This document shows positions 31,107 through 40,992 of a stretch of 64,000 nucleotides of DNA, one piece after another. Below the pieces are notes generated by a model. The model was given only the letters and a program-made list of their open reading frames with translations, searched no databases and was not told the DNA's origin. The DNA lies in the NCBI GenBank assembly GCA_012960925.1, contig DUAG01000047.1:27054-91053 (forward strand), read 5' to 3'. Each line of letters begins with the position of its first letter. Position 1 is the stretch's first letter. Origin of the DNA: Candidatus Manganitrophaceae bacterium (GTDB lineage: Bacteria; Nitrospirota; Nitrospiria; SBBL01; JAADHI01). A program made the translations under genes and the position numbers.

Positions 31107-34100
31107 ATGGTCGGCTTCCCGAAGGTTCTTTCGTTGGATGGAGACTTGAACAGACGAACCCGTACGCGTTTTCGATCGATCGTTCTCCTCTCTCTGCTTC
31201 TCACTCTTATATTTCAGAATCATGCCTGGACACAGCAGCTGAGCCTCGACTCTTTGTGCCTCTCTGACCCGAGAATAGATCTCCCAGTGTCTCAGTTTCT
31301 TATGTCCCGTATATATGGGCGATATAACTGGAAAATCACCCATTGTGCGCTTCCCCCCGAATTCTCCCCTATGGAAAAAGGAGTTGCGGCGCTTCAGCGA
31401 GGAGATCTCAAGAAAGCAGAAGCCAAGTTCCTGGAGGTCCTAGAGACCGATCCGAAACATCCATTTGCAAATCTTCACCTCGGGAACATCTTTTTATCCA
31501 CGGGGCGATTCGATATGGCCTTTCCTGCCCTGAACCGTGCCATTGCCTCAAACCCCGGCCTCGTACAGGCCCATCTTTTCCTCGCCAATCTACATGAAAG
31601 GCAAGGGAGGCTCACGGAAGCGATCAGAACCGTCCAGAAGGCCTACATGCTCTTTCCTGAGGAGACATCTCCCGAGGCAAAGGCTCTATCTAGTCGGCTG
31701 GCGCGCCTGAGAAATCAGCTCGAAAGCAAGACAAGCTTCGAACGGGGAGTCAAGCTCTTGCGGGAAGGGAACAACGAGGCTGCGGAAGCGGCGTTTCGGT
31801 CCGTTCTGGCCCTTCAAGCTGAGAATGTTCAAGCCTACCACTTCCTGGGCCTTTCTCTCGGGATTCAAAACCGCTTTGAGGAGGCAATCGAACAGTTCGA
31901 GGCCTTGCTCCGGATTCAACCGAAATCGATCGATTCCAGAACGCGCCTGTCGGAACTTTATCAATCGGGAGGGAGACTCACTGACGCCCGGTCGGAACTT
32001 GAAACGGGACTCTTTTTTCTGGAAGACAAGGATGGTCCGCTCGCCCAGTCTCTGGAAGAGAAATTGGATGATGTCGAAAATAGAATCGAATTGAAAGGAT
32101 TCTTGGATCGGAGTTCAAAAGCGATCTTAGATAAAAGGGTTGACGTAGCAATCGCAACGCTACAGGACATCCTGAAGATCAATCCAGAACATGCCCTCAG
32201 CTATTTCAACCTTGGAAACATTTGGGCACAGAAAAACCGCTTCGACCTGGCGGAACTTCACTTTAAAAAGGCGCTTAAAATCTCCCCAGCATTCACAGAG
32301 GCCTATCAACGCTTAGGACAAGTCTACGGGATCATGCGCTCCTTTGGAAAGGCCAAACAACAATACGAATCAGCCCTGGCAACCCCGGGCGGGAAGCTTA
32401 AACCAATAAAAGGAAGACTGAAGGCCTTAATTGTTCAAAGCGAAGAAAGGATGCGACAAACCAGTGCGGCTGCGGAAAACGCCTCCCAGGCATCTCGGGA
32501 ACACATTGAGGGCGGTGATCCTGAAAAAGCGCTTGCGTTTTTGGAACGCGCCGTTTTTCTCGATCCGGAAAATTCAAAATACCATTTTTCCCTGGGAGAG
32601 CTCTATGAACAAAAAGGTGACATCGACCGGGCATTGAATGAAATGCGGGGAGCCCTGGTCTTTAATCCGAACCTTATCCAGGCCCACCAAAACCTCGGAC
32701 GCCTACTTGAAAAAAAAGGATACGTCTACCAAGCGGTGAAGGAGTGGAAACTGGCCTATGCCCTTCAACCCTCGGGTCGAAATAAGCAGGAACTTATGCG
32801 CTTGGCACGGAAGCTGAAAGAAACAGAGAAACAAACGTTTGCCCTGATCGCGCAGGCGGAGGAAGAAGCCCGGGAGGAGAGAAAGACGGCAGCGATCGAA
32901 TTTCTGAAAAAGGCGCTTCTGCTCGCACCGGATAATTTAAGGATCCGTTTGATTCTTGGCGATCTTTATACGGAAACACGGGATGTGACTGCCGCTTACG
33001 CTGAACTCAATGCCGTTTTAATGCTGGAGGAGAAGCACGAGGGGGCAAAATATCGCTTGGGAAAGCTCTATTCCTCCGCGGGGCAATGGCGAGACGCCGA
33101 AAGGATTTTCCAGGAAATGCTTCAAGGGGAAGGACGCTCCGAGCACATTCGTGAAAAGGCCGAAACAGCGCTGGCACTTGCCTTGAAAAGACTAAGGAAT
33201 GAAAAAAGCGCACAACGGCATCTGCAGCGGGGAAATCGCTTCTTCTCGGCACACGACTACCTTGCCGCGATAGAATCATACGAAAGGATACTCACAATCT
33301 ACCCTTCCCACGTAAGAAGCCTCTATCAGACAGGCTTTTCTCATGAAAACCTAAGCGAAAATGAGAAAGCAATCCGTTTCTATGAGAAGGTCCTGGACCT
33401 CGACCCCCGGCATGTACAGGCACGCCAACGCCTCGGCTTTATCCATGAGACGGAAGGGAAAAATGAAAAAGCCATTCAGATATACCGGGCGACACTGCCT
33501 CTTTTCAATGGAGAAGACGATCCTGAGGCAGTTTGGGTCAAAAATCGTTTAAGCGTGCTAGAAAAGCGTCTTGTCGTCTCCATTAATCATGTGGTACTCA
33601 GCTATAACAGCAACCCGGCGGGATCTTCCAATCCTAAGGGAGACCTTTCTTCAAATCTGGGCATTGATCTGACCTACTACATCCGAAAAGACCGGCGTAT
33701 TCAGATCCCTTTCGCTGTCAGCACTCACAACACATTCTTCTTTCAATCGAATTCCTATTTTAGTAGTGAAAGTTTTTCCCTCTCCGTCACAGGACTGGAT
33801 TCACCCTTCTCTTATTCTGCCGGCTACACCCTTCGGCTGGGTCTGGCAAAAGATGGGGTGACGGGGACGGACAATATCGGAAGAATCGGGCTAACCTGGA
33901 CCGGGGCACTTCCGTCAACGATCGGCCTGGACTACAGATACACCACCTTTACTTCTGTCAGCAATGAAAACTTTGATGCCATCCGGCAAAATCTTCGGCT
34001 GAGCCTGACGCAAAGGTGGGGAAGGGACAGCGCAACACTCTCATACCGCCTCGCTGACAATAACGCAAATCTGAACGATCAGGCCTCTCAGACGAACGGG

Positions 34101-34418
34101 ATAGGACTCTCATATAACAAGGCCCTCTCAGACAAGATCAGAGTGGGCATTTCCATTAATTTTGAGCGCGTTCAATTTATCAATACGGATTCGCGGGAGA
34201 AAATCCACCGAAGGAATATTTTCAGGAGCCTCGGCCTGACCACCTCTTATGTGCTCCAAAAGAATCTGGTCTTCAATTTAAGCTATACCGAACAGCGCAA
34301 CCGGTCCAATCTTCCCTCCGGCGCCATCACGGTAGAACAACGTCTTTCCGGGCAAGCGACTTCACTCGGGAGCTATAATCAACGACTGTTGAACCTGAGC
34401 GCAAACTGGTCTTTCTAA
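31107..34418 (+). CDS. Large TPR protein with C-terminal outer-membrane beta-barrel
   Basis: 1,103 residues. The signal peptide is SIVLLSLLLTLIFQNHAWT. Residues ~90-820 are a long array of TPR units, with typical PxxxxAHxxLGxxxxxxGxxxxA patterns (for example HALSYFNLGNIWAQKNRFDL). The last ~270 residues change to alternating beta-strands (YYIRKDRRIQIPFAV, FNLSYTEQRNRSNL) and end in W-S-F. An aromatic final residue is the recognition signal for the outer-membrane barrel assembly machine. So the protein has a periplasmic TPR scaffold joined to a barrel, as in AlgK/AlgE-like or PgaA-like polysaccharide exporters. No polymerase gene is near, so the substrate is open. The TAA stop lies in the CTAA flank of element A2. 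Confidence 0.85.
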   Translation: MVGFPKVLSLDGDLNRRTRTRFRSIVLLSLLLTLIFQNHAWTQQLSLDSLCLSDPRIDLPVSQFLMSRIYGRYNWKITHCALPPEFSPMEKGVAALQRGDLKKAEAKFLEVLETDPKHPFANLHLGNIFLSTGRFDMAFPALNRAIASNPGLVQAHLFLANLHERQGRLTEAIRTVQKAYMLFPEETSPEAKALSSRLARLRNQLESKTSFERGVKLLREGNNEAAEAAFRSVLALQAENVQAYHFLGLSLGIQNRFEEAIEQFEALLRIQPKSIDSRTRLSELYQSGGRLTDARSELETGLFFLEDKDGPLAQSLEEKLDDVENRIELKGFLDRSSKAILDKRVDVAIATLQDILKINPEHALSYFNLGNIWAQKNRFDLAELHFKKALKISPAFTEAYQRLGQVYGIMRSFGKAKQQYESALATPGGKLKPIKGRLKALIVQSEERMRQTSAAAENASQASREHIEGGDPEKALAFLERAVFLDPENSKYHFSLGELYEQKGDIDRALNEMRGALVFNPNLIQAHQNLGRLLEKKGYVYQAVKEWKLAYALQPSGRNKQELMRLARKLKETEKQTFALIAQAEEEAREERKTAAIEFLKKALLLAPDNLRIRLILGDLYTETRDVTAAYAELNAVLMLEEKHEGAKYRLGKLYSSAGQWRDAERIFQEMLQGEGRSEHIREKAETALALALKRLRNEKSAQRHLQRGNRFFSAHDYLAAIESYERILTIYPSHVRSLYQTGFSHENLSENEKAIRFYEKVLDLDPRHVQARQRLGFIHETEGKNEKAIQIYRATLPLFNGEDDPEAVWVKNRLSVLEKRLVVSINHVVLSYNSNPAGSSNPKGDLSSNLGIDLTYYIRKDRRIQIPFAVSTHNTFFFQSNSYFSSESFSLSVTGLDSPFSYSAGYTLRLGLAKDGVTGTDNIGRIGLTWTGALPSTIGLDYRYTTFTSVSNENFDAIRQNLRLSLTQRWGRDSATLSYRLADNNANLNDQASQTNGIGLSYNKALSDKIRVGISINFERVQFINTDSREKIHRRNIFRSLGLTTSYVLQKNLVFNLSYTEQRNRSNLPSGAITVEQRLSGQATSLGSYNQRLLNLSANWSF

Positions 34419-34673
34419 GGAACCTCTGATTAAGTCCGGGTTGGTACGCATCGCATAAGCATAAAAATATTTAAGTTCAACTCGTATCGAAGAATCATTC
34501 CCATTCTTTGGGAAGGTTCTTCCATTTTCCAGGAGATCTTATGTTTTGATTTAAGGCGTAAATCGCAGAGGATGGTTCTCGCGAAGCCATAGCCTGCTAT
34601 TGTCAAGATTTACAACGCAGAAGCGGAACATTTTTGCCCTGAAAAAACTATCCGCGACTTATTCAGAGGTTCC
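34419..34673 (-). mobile_element. Family A MITE-like element, copy A2
   Basis: 255 bases with ends GGAACCTCTGATTAAGTC and GACTTATTCAGAGGTTCC, in the opposite orientation to A1. Read on the minus strand it contains AGGGCAAAAATGTTCCGCTT and GGCTTCGCGAGAACCATC, shared with A1 and/or A3. Flanks are CTAA (34415-34418) and CTGA (34674-34677), a near-duplication. The CTAA contains the stop codon of the upstream TPR gene. It is longer than A1, with extra sequence towards its left end. Confidence 0.8.
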
Positions 34674-34751
34674 CTGAGTCAAACCGCTACAGAGGCCTCA
34701 CGATCCCTGCGGGGAGGAGCTCTTGGAGATTTTGCCCAAAATCAGGAATGA

Positions 34752-34926
34752 CCTAAGATCTACGATTGGATCTTGGGATAAACCGCATAAGTCACCTGAA
34801 AGACTAGGCCAGAGGCCATAAGGACGACCGAGGCGTACTCACCCGTACGGTGAGGAGCAAAATGGCCGATAACGCAATACAAGCAGGCCAATCGGCAGTT
34901 CCTAATTCCGTCATCGCGGAATTAGG
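34752..34926 (+). repeat. Family D structured repeat, copy D3
   Basis: Same parts as D1 in the same order: left hairpin CCTAAGATC/GATCTTGGG (34752-34777), core 34780-34900 with ACCTGAAAGACTAGGCCAGA and GGCCGATAACGCA, central hairpin CTCACC-CGTAC-GGTGAG (34838-34854), and right hairpin CCTAATTCCG-TCATCG-CGGAATTAGG (34901-34926). The gap 34419-34997 is therefore almost entirely elements A2 and D3, with about 70 bases left before the barrel gene. Confidence 0.85.
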
Positions 34927-34997
34927 GGATGAAGAGCCTATTGACATCTTGTGGATAACATTCTAAGTTAGACCTTTTCGCTAAAACTTGAGAAAGA

Positions 34998-36611
34998 ATG
35001 CTATTTGCCCCCTTTAGAATCAAACAGACCAGAGGATCTTCCCATGGGAGGCCTTGCGGACTCCGTGTTGTCCGATCGGCCATCGTTCTGGCCTTCTTAC
35101 TGCATGCCGGACTCGCCTGGGCACAGATCGATGTAGAGGACATCTTTCCAAGCATCCTTGCCCCCGAACGAAAGAAAGCGCCCTCCGAAGTCAAGAAAGA
35201 AGCCCTGCCGGAGGAGAAAGCGCCCAAGGCGCCACCCTCCGTGCTCGACCGGGCACTCAAGCGCATCAGTCACGATTTGACCTGGGGTGGATATCTACGG
35301 AATGAGACCGCTTTTCGGATCGTAGACCCGACCGGATTTGACAAAATCCTCAATATCATACAACTTGAAGGTCGCTACCGCCTGACTCCGAGGGTAAGCC
35401 TCTCCGGACGCTTTTGGGCCTTTTATGACGCGGCATACGATGTAGAAAGTATCAGCACAGTCAGCCCTCGCAAAGGTTCCACCGTCCCCTGCCCGGAAGA
35501 AGTAAATCCGAACAACCTCGACCTGGATAATCCCTGCAATATTGAGATCGTGGATCATCGGACCAAGTTCAAAGAACTCTACCTTGATATCAACATGGAG
35601 AACTTCGATCTCCGGATCGGCAGGCAGATCGTCCGTTGGGGGGTCGTGGAAGGATCCCGGGTCACCGACGAGGTCAACCCTCTCGATTTTTACGAATTGA
35701 TCTTAAGGGATATTGATGACCGATATATCCCCCTCTTCATGGTCAAGGGGGATCTTTACCTGGGGGCCAACTCCTTTGAGGCAATCTGGATTCCCGAGGT
35801 TCGAGGTCACCGTCCCGCGCCGCGGGGGAGCGAGTGGGAACAGTTTCAGCTTCTACCGGGACATATCAAACCAAGGCATGCATTCCAGGATATTACAGAC
35901 TTGGATCAATTTAAGGAGGATATCGATAACGGCGAGTATGCCTTAAAATACACGCGCGTCTTCACTGGCCATGAGATTTCTTTCAGTTACTTTTATACCT
36001 GGGATGATTTTCCGGCCTCCTTTAGAAGCATCCAGGAGGCGACTATTTTCGGAGGTGAGGTCGCGGTTGATTTTCAACCGCGTCACAACCGGCTCACAAT
36101 TTTGGGGACCACGTTCTCCAAGACCTTTCCCAGTTTTGTCTTAAACGCAGAGGCGGTTTATGTTGATGGAAAAATGTTTGGAACCCGCCTACAAAATCAG
36201 CCTTCGGCGGAGTTCGGGGAAAAACAAAGGGATTTTGTGAAGGGCGCAATCGGATTTGACGCCTATGTCCTCGGCGTCGACATCTCACCCGCAATCATCC
36301 TCCAATACATTTTCTACCATGATGAGGCGATCATCCAGGACCGCCTCGATACCGTCATCGCTCTCTTCCTCCGAAAGGAATTTGTTCATAATGTCTGGTC
36401 GGGGAATCTGCTCCTTTTAAGATTTGAAAATGACAATGACTGGCTGATCCGCCCCCGCACCAACTATAACGTGACCGACCGGGTCCGCCTCTCTTTCGGA
36501 CTGGATCTCTTTGAGGGAAAGATCGGAAGCGGCCAGCCGGGAGAATTTAATTTTATCGGATTTTTCGACAATAACGATCGACTCTTTTGGGATATTACCT
36601 ACAGTTTCTGA
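34998..36611 (+). CDS. Outer-membrane barrel protein, DUF1302-like
   Basis: 537 residues. The signal peptide is VVRSAIVLAFLLHAGLAWA. A short Pro/Lys/Glu-rich linker (~45-75) precedes a barrel of many amphipathic strands: NIIQLEGRYRLTPRVSLSG, DLRIGRQIVRWGVVEGSRVT and a final LFWDITYSF. The GRQxVRWGxxxxxRVTDxVNPLD block is the hallmark of DUF1302 proteins, large outer-membrane barrels often paired with DUF1329 lipoproteins and linked to hydrophobic-compound transport. The terminal Phe fits barrel insertion. The stop overlaps the ATG of the next lipoprotein gene (TGATG), so the pair is co-translated. The substrate is unknown. Confidence 0.8.
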   Translation: MLFAPFRIKQTRGSSHGRPCGLRVVRSAIVLAFLLHAGLAWAQIDVEDIFPSILAPERKKAPSEVKKEALPEEKAPKAPPSVLDRALKRISHDLTWGGYLRNETAFRIVDPTGFDKILNIIQLEGRYRLTPRVSLSGRFWAFYDAAYDVESISTVSPRKGSTVPCPEEVNPNNLDLDNPCNIEIVDHRTKFKELYLDINMENFDLRIGRQIVRWGVVEGSRVTDEVNPLDFYELILRDIDDRYIPLFMVKGDLYLGANSFEAIWIPEVRGHRPAPRGSEWEQFQLLPGHIKPRHAFQDITDLDQFKEDIDNGEYALKYTRVFTGHEISFSYFYTWDDFPASFRSIQEATIFGGEVAVDFQPRHNRLTILGTTFSKTFPSFVLNAEAVYVDGKMFGTRLQNQPSAEFGEKQRDFVKGAIGFDAYVLGVDISPAIILQYIFYHDEAIIQDRLDTVIALFLRKEFVHNVWSGNLLLLRFENDNDWLIRPRTNYNVTDRVRLSFGLDLFEGKIGSGQPGEFNFIGFFDNNDRLFWDITYSF

Positions 36612-39600
36612 TGATGAAAGAACTCCGCTTGTACATGTGTCTGACATTACTACTATTGCTTGCCGGATGTAGTGCGCAACCCTTTCCTCCTGACCCTGAG
36701 CCGACCGGAGACAGAAATGTCTCGTTCACTGAAACCTTCCTCTTTAACTTCAAAACCGGGGTTGGAGATATTTCAAAAGGGAATCCGGCCGGGAACCTCC
36801 AGATAGTATCCAATGCCGATCTCGCAACCTTGCTTTCAGCGGCACAAGATAAACAACTCCTGGGCCAGAATCTTGGCATGGTCAGCGGGGTGGTCCTTTT
36901 TAACGGAGCCACGGTCAAGGATGTGGCCCTGAAAGTCACCGATGCCGCCGGGAATATCATTGCCATCCGGATCGAGGGGGAGATAGAGAATGAAAACACG
37001 GTTCTACGCCTTCCGGACGGAACGGAATGTCAGGGGAGCTTTGCCGAGGATCCTAATAAGTCTGAGAACGGATTTCTTTCATTTGATGCGTCGGGGAAAA
37101 TTTCGAGCTCCCTCTGCGTAAGCAGAACAGCCCGGGGTCAAGGAAGTATTTATTACAATAGCCCGGGTGGAATACCCGATTTTTCAAATGGCAAGGGAAC
37201 TTCTGAGGCAGGTTCATTTACGATTTTCAATGTTCCTGCCGGAGATATTTATCTTTGGGCCTCGCGCGCAGCAAGAGGAAGTACGCGCATCACAGTTTTT
37301 GCGGAAAAGATCTCCGTTGGAAATATCCAGGTCTTTCCCATTACGATCGCTACAACAAACGTCGACGGCAACGCGGTGGACATCTCTCAAACAGATGGGA
37401 CGCGTGTTTTGGACGCGACAATGACCATTCTGGGAAGTAATCCTGTCCTGACCGCAAACAGCGGAGCGGATGGAAATTATGTCTTCCCCACCATTGGCGC
37501 CAACAGCCACTTTATCATGAAGTCTGAGAAGAGCAGCTTCTGGACAACATACCAAGACCTCAACACCGCACCCTTTCAGGGACAGGCCAATATTCCGACG
37601 GTCAACCTCGACGCGAAGTTCTATCCGAATACTTACATCGATGAGAAGGCTGCCGAAGTTGGGATCACGACCATCGACACCTCAAAAGGGATTATCGCCG
37701 GTCGGGTCCAGAAAGGTGACGGAACCCCTCAGCACTGTGCCCTGTTGACCGTCACAAATGGAAACGGAGACAATCTTTTGGATGCAGGCGTAAGAATTGC
37801 CTACCCCGGGGATAACAGACCGGACTGCACAAGAAAAGACCCGAATAATAGTTCGGTATCGGATCCAAACCAAACTTCCTCAAGCGGGCAATTCATCATA
37901 TTCAATCTCCCCCCCGGAGAGGTCTTTATTCGATTCGTGGCAAAGCTCAATCCCGAGCCTGCGGTGACCCGGATCAGCGGCGGGGCAATCGCTTCGGCCT
38001 TTCCCGGAGTGGTCTTTGATCTGGACCTCTTCAATTCGGGAAACGGATCCTCTCAGGAGCTTTCAGGCGGGGTCAGTAACGAGAGCAGTTTGTCTGTCTC
38101 TCCGGATACAGATATCGATATCCTGGGAATCATACAGCGGACTTACAATGACACATTTGATCTTGCCGCATATAAAAGTGATCCAAGCGGAGACTATCTC
38201 ATCCCGGAAAATACTGCCAAAGAAGATCCGCCTTATCCATTGGTCGCAGGTATACCATACCGGCTGAAAACCTCGAAGGCAGGGTCAGCCGATACCTACC
38301 AGACGGTCAGGATATTCAATTCGGCAACCAAACAGGATCTGATCATATCGAGTAGCACGCCCCCCGCTTCCGGAAAGGGAGAAATCCACGGCGAGCTGAT
38401 CAATCAGAACACTGGGCGTCTGGCTAAAGCGGTCACCTTAAAAATTACGGACTTGACAGGAACGCCCGTCGGCGGCGGGGAACTCACTTCAGCGGAGGGC
38501 AAGTTTACGATTACCAACCTCAATCCCGGCCTGGTCAACATAAAAGTCATCTCAGGGGATGATTCCGGAAACTTGGTGGCCCGTGTGTATGATCAAGGGG
38601 TTTCCTTCGTGAAGTTTCCCATGGTCAAGGTTATTCCGGTAGAGGTCAGCGTAACAGGGAATGTGAAAGATCTGGGGGGAAACACTGTTACCACGAGTTT
38701 GAAGATCCTGGGCCGGTCGGGCACCGTCAATTCATCGGACTTCCTTGACCTTGCGAAGGGCATTCAACTGGATACAAACAGCCGCTTTGTCATCAAGGCA
38801 ACCAATGTAGATTTTGATACATATAACTTCTTTCCAAAGACCGGTATTACGGATTTATCCGGTCTGGATCTGTTTTCAGTCTCCAGAAATGAAATAACAA
38901 CAATCGCTGGCGGAACGCCGCCCGATCCTTTAGATGGAATTATTGTCGGGAATACGGTTGAAAACCGCTTTGATCTGGGCTCCTCGACTACGACTTGCAA
39001 CGACAACACCCATGGACTCGCAGCCGGTTTTTTCAATCAGGACACCAATCTAGATATTGCCGTTACGAATTGCCCCGACTCCGCCCCCGTCTCAGGCCCC
39101 TCGGACAGCGTGACCATTTTGTTCGGGGATGGGAATGGCGGTTTCAATACACCCTCTGAAGAAGTCGTCGGGAAAAATCCTGTCGCGATTACCCTTGGAG
39201 ATTTTAACGGCGACGGGAGTTCTGATCTGGTGGTCGCCAATCAGGGAGATGACCCCGTTACAGACACGGGCATTTCGATTCTCCTGGGTAACCCAAAAGG
39301 CCAGTTTGCCTTGGTCGCAAACCCGATTCTTGATGACAACAAGGTCTCGCTTCCCATCACCGCACAACCTTTAGCATCTCCTCCTGTTGTCGGAGTCCCT
39401 TCACCCGTCAACGGTCCGGTTGCCCTGGCTGTCGGTCTCTTTGACTCAGACACAAATCTTGATATTGCCGTGGTCAATGGTGGAAATACCTCTGTCTTTA
39501 TCTTATTGGGAAATGGCGATGGCACCTTCCACCCGAATGTTGATCCGACATTCGGAACCCTGATCTCAAATTCAATTACAGGGACGCCTACCGCCATCCT

Positions 39601-40819
39601 GGCTCATAATTTTAACAAAGACATACAAAACCAGGTAGATCTCGCCATTGCCATTAGCAACGGCACTGCCCCCGGAGAGATCCTGGTCCTGCATGGCAAT
39701 ACAGCAGATGGAACATTTCAAGCCCCCGATGGTACCTTATGTATTACAAATCCGATTTCGGTTGCCGATCCCAGGGCGATGATCACGGTCGATCTCAATT
39801 CAAACAATGTCCAGGATCTGGCCGTTGTCTCCGGAAATACCATTGCCATCCTTACAGGCAATGCGAGCGGCACATTTGAACTGCTCAAAGACCTGAGCAA
39901 TGGCCCTGAAATAGATCCAGCCACGGGGAATCCAGTTCTCGATGCCTGCGAGAACCAGATTTTCCTCATAGCAGACCCTATCCTTTTTCCACCCGGAACC
40001 AACCTGACAGACATTACCTTTGGAGAGTTCAATGGGGACAACCGCGTCGATCTCGCGGTTTCCGATAAAGGGAGTGCTGGCATTGATCAGGTTTTTGTCC
40101 TCTTCGGAATTGGCGATGGGACATTCTCTGACCCGATTAAACTGTTTGGCACCGCGCCAGGAATTAATCCTGATCGTATTCTGTCCGTCAACATCGACAA
40201 TAACGAACTGATCGATCTAATCGTGGTCGGCTCCAAGATGGAAAGCCTCCTCGGAAGTGAAAGACCGGTTGGGGGAATCTCTGTTGAGGCAAGAAATATG
40301 TCAGGCCTCCCCGCGGGAGGAGCGACACTCTATCTCGACTGTTCCGGAGGGGTCGATCCGACTTTAAATGCGACAGTATCTTGCACGAATGAAGACCTTA
40401 GCGGTCGTTTTGTAATCCTAAATCTCGATGTTCCGCCCGGTTTACCTCCCCCACCCGCCTTGACCGTGGTTCGGGCAAAGAACCAAAATGACTTTGGCGG
40501 GACTAGCTGCCCCTCTCCCATAAAGTGCGCGGCAGGAAACAGTCTCATCAATACCTTTGCGGACAGCGTTTCGTTTACAAAGGTCAGGATCACAACCCTG
40601 GACCCGATTAAAGTCCTTATCAACGGGGTCACCTTCGATCCGGTGGGCCCTCCTCCGGCAGGCCGCCCGGTCGGGACAGTCCAAATCGATATTCTGGGAA
40701 CACCCCCCCCCATCCCACCTATTGAATCGACGAGCGGGCTGGGGACGGAAGGCGACTATACACTGACCCTCGATGCCAATAGCGAATATATCTTAAAACT
40801 CTCTTTCCTGGGTCCCTGA
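36611..40819 (+). CDS. Giant lipoprotein with Ig-like repeats and a seven-bladed FG-GAP propeller
   Basis: 1,402 residues from the ATG at 36611, which overlaps the stop of the barrel gene; an upstream ATG at 36587 is out of context. The lipobox is LTLLLLLAGC. Residues ~60-780 hold several carboxypeptidase-regulatory/Cna-B-like beta modules (SGQFIIFNLPPGEVFIRF, GKFTITNLNPGLVNIKV). Residues ~800-1215 hold seven FG-GAP/VCBS units, each with DxNxDxxxDLAV followed by LxGxxxGxF; the clearest is LGDFNGDGSSDLVVANQGDD. Seven such units predict an integrin-like calcium-binding propeller. Another Ig-like module closes the protein. It probably sits on the outer membrane with the barrel as partner. Confidence 0.8.
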   Translation: MMKELRLYMCLTLLLLLAGCSAQPFPPDPEPTGDRNVSFTETFLFNFKTGVGDISKGNPAGNLQIVSNADLATLLSAAQDKQLLGQNLGMVSGVVLFNGATVKDVALKVTDAAGNIIAIRIEGEIENENTVLRLPDGTECQGSFAEDPNKSENGFLSFDASGKISSSLCVSRTARGQGSIYYNSPGGIPDFSNGKGTSEAGSFTIFNVPAGDIYLWASRAARGSTRITVFAEKISVGNIQVFPITIATTNVDGNAVDISQTDGTRVLDATMTILGSNPVLTANSGADGNYVFPTIGANSHFIMKSEKSSFWTTYQDLNTAPFQGQANIPTVNLDAKFYPNTYIDEKAAEVGITTIDTSKGIIAGRVQKGDGTPQHCALLTVTNGNGDNLLDAGVRIAYPGDNRPDCTRKDPNNSSVSDPNQTSSSGQFIIFNLPPGEVFIRFVAKLNPEPAVTRISGGAIASAFPGVVFDLDLFNSGNGSSQELSGGVSNESSLSVSPDTDIDILGIIQRTYNDTFDLAAYKSDPSGDYLIPENTAKEDPPYPLVAGIPYRLKTSKAGSADTYQTVRIFNSATKQDLIISSSTPPASGKGEIHGELINQNTGRLAKAVTLKITDLTGTPVGGGELTSAEGKFTITNLNPGLVNIKVISGDDSGNLVARVYDQGVSFVKFPMVKVIPVEVSVTGNVKDLGGNTVTTSLKILGRSGTVNSSDFLDLAKGIQLDTNSRFVIKATNVDFDTYNFFPKTGITDLSGLDLFSVSRNEITTIAGGTPPDPLDGIIVGNTVENRFDLGSSTTTCNDNTHGLAAGFFNQDTNLDIAVTNCPDSAPVSGPSDSVTILFGDGNGGFNTPSEEVVGKNPVAITLGDFNGDGSSDLVVANQGDDPVTDTGISILLGNPKGQFALVANPILDDNKVSLPITAQPLASPPVVGVPSPVNGPVALAVGLFDSDTNLDIAVVNGGNTSVFILLGNGDGTFHPNVDPTFGTLISNSITGTPTAILAHNFNKDIQNQVDLAIAISNGTAPGEILVLHGNTADGTFQAPDGTLCITNPISVADPRAMITVDLNSNNVQDLAVVSGNTIAILTGNASGTFELLKDLSNGPEIDPATGNPVLDACENQIFLIADPILFPPGTNLTDITFGEFNGDNRVDLAVSDKGSAGIDQVFVLFGIGDGTFSDPIKLFGTAPGINPDRILSVNIDNNELIDLIVVGSKMESLLGSERPVGGISVEARNMSGLPAGGATLYLDCSGGVDPTLNATVSCTNEDLSGRFVILNLDVPPGLPPPPALTVVRAKNQNDFGGTSCPSPIKCAAGNSLINTFADSVSFTKVRITTLDPIKVLINGVTFDPVGPPPAGRPVGTVQIDILGTPPPIPPIESTSGLGTEGDYTLTLDANSEYILKLSFLGP

Positions 40820-40897
40820 CCCATTTCTTCAATAAGCCACGGTCAGGTTTTATCCCACAATTACAGAGAGAGATCTTCATCCCCCTCCCCTTTATCC

Positions 40898-40925
40898 TTG
40901 ACTATTCTCATTATAGTGCTATTTT
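40898..40925 (+). promoter_or_regulatory. Sigma70-like promoter of the nikR-metal ABC operon
   Basis: TTGACT (40898-40903), a 16-base spacer, then TATTTT (40920-40925). ATTATA occurs in the spacer and again at about 40941, and TTATAGT/ACTATAA (40911-40917, 40958-40964) are inverted; either could be part of an operator. No canonical GTATGA-N16-TCATAC NikR site is seen. Confidence 0.4.
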
Positions 40926-40992
40926 ATTAAAATTCATGCCATTATACAGATAAAATTACTATAAGCGTATCACTAAAAAGCTTGAGGATCAC

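Noticed and set aside
36587..36610. Start of the giant lipoprotein at ATG 36587
   Set aside because: It would lengthen the overlap with the barrel gene and spoil the lipoprotein signal; 36611 gives a normal ATGA-type coupling.
40890..40992. Canonical NikR operator upstream of the metal operon
   Set aside because: No GTATGA-N16-TCATAC or GTGTTAC-type pair is present; only weak ATTATA and TTATAGT repeats are seen.
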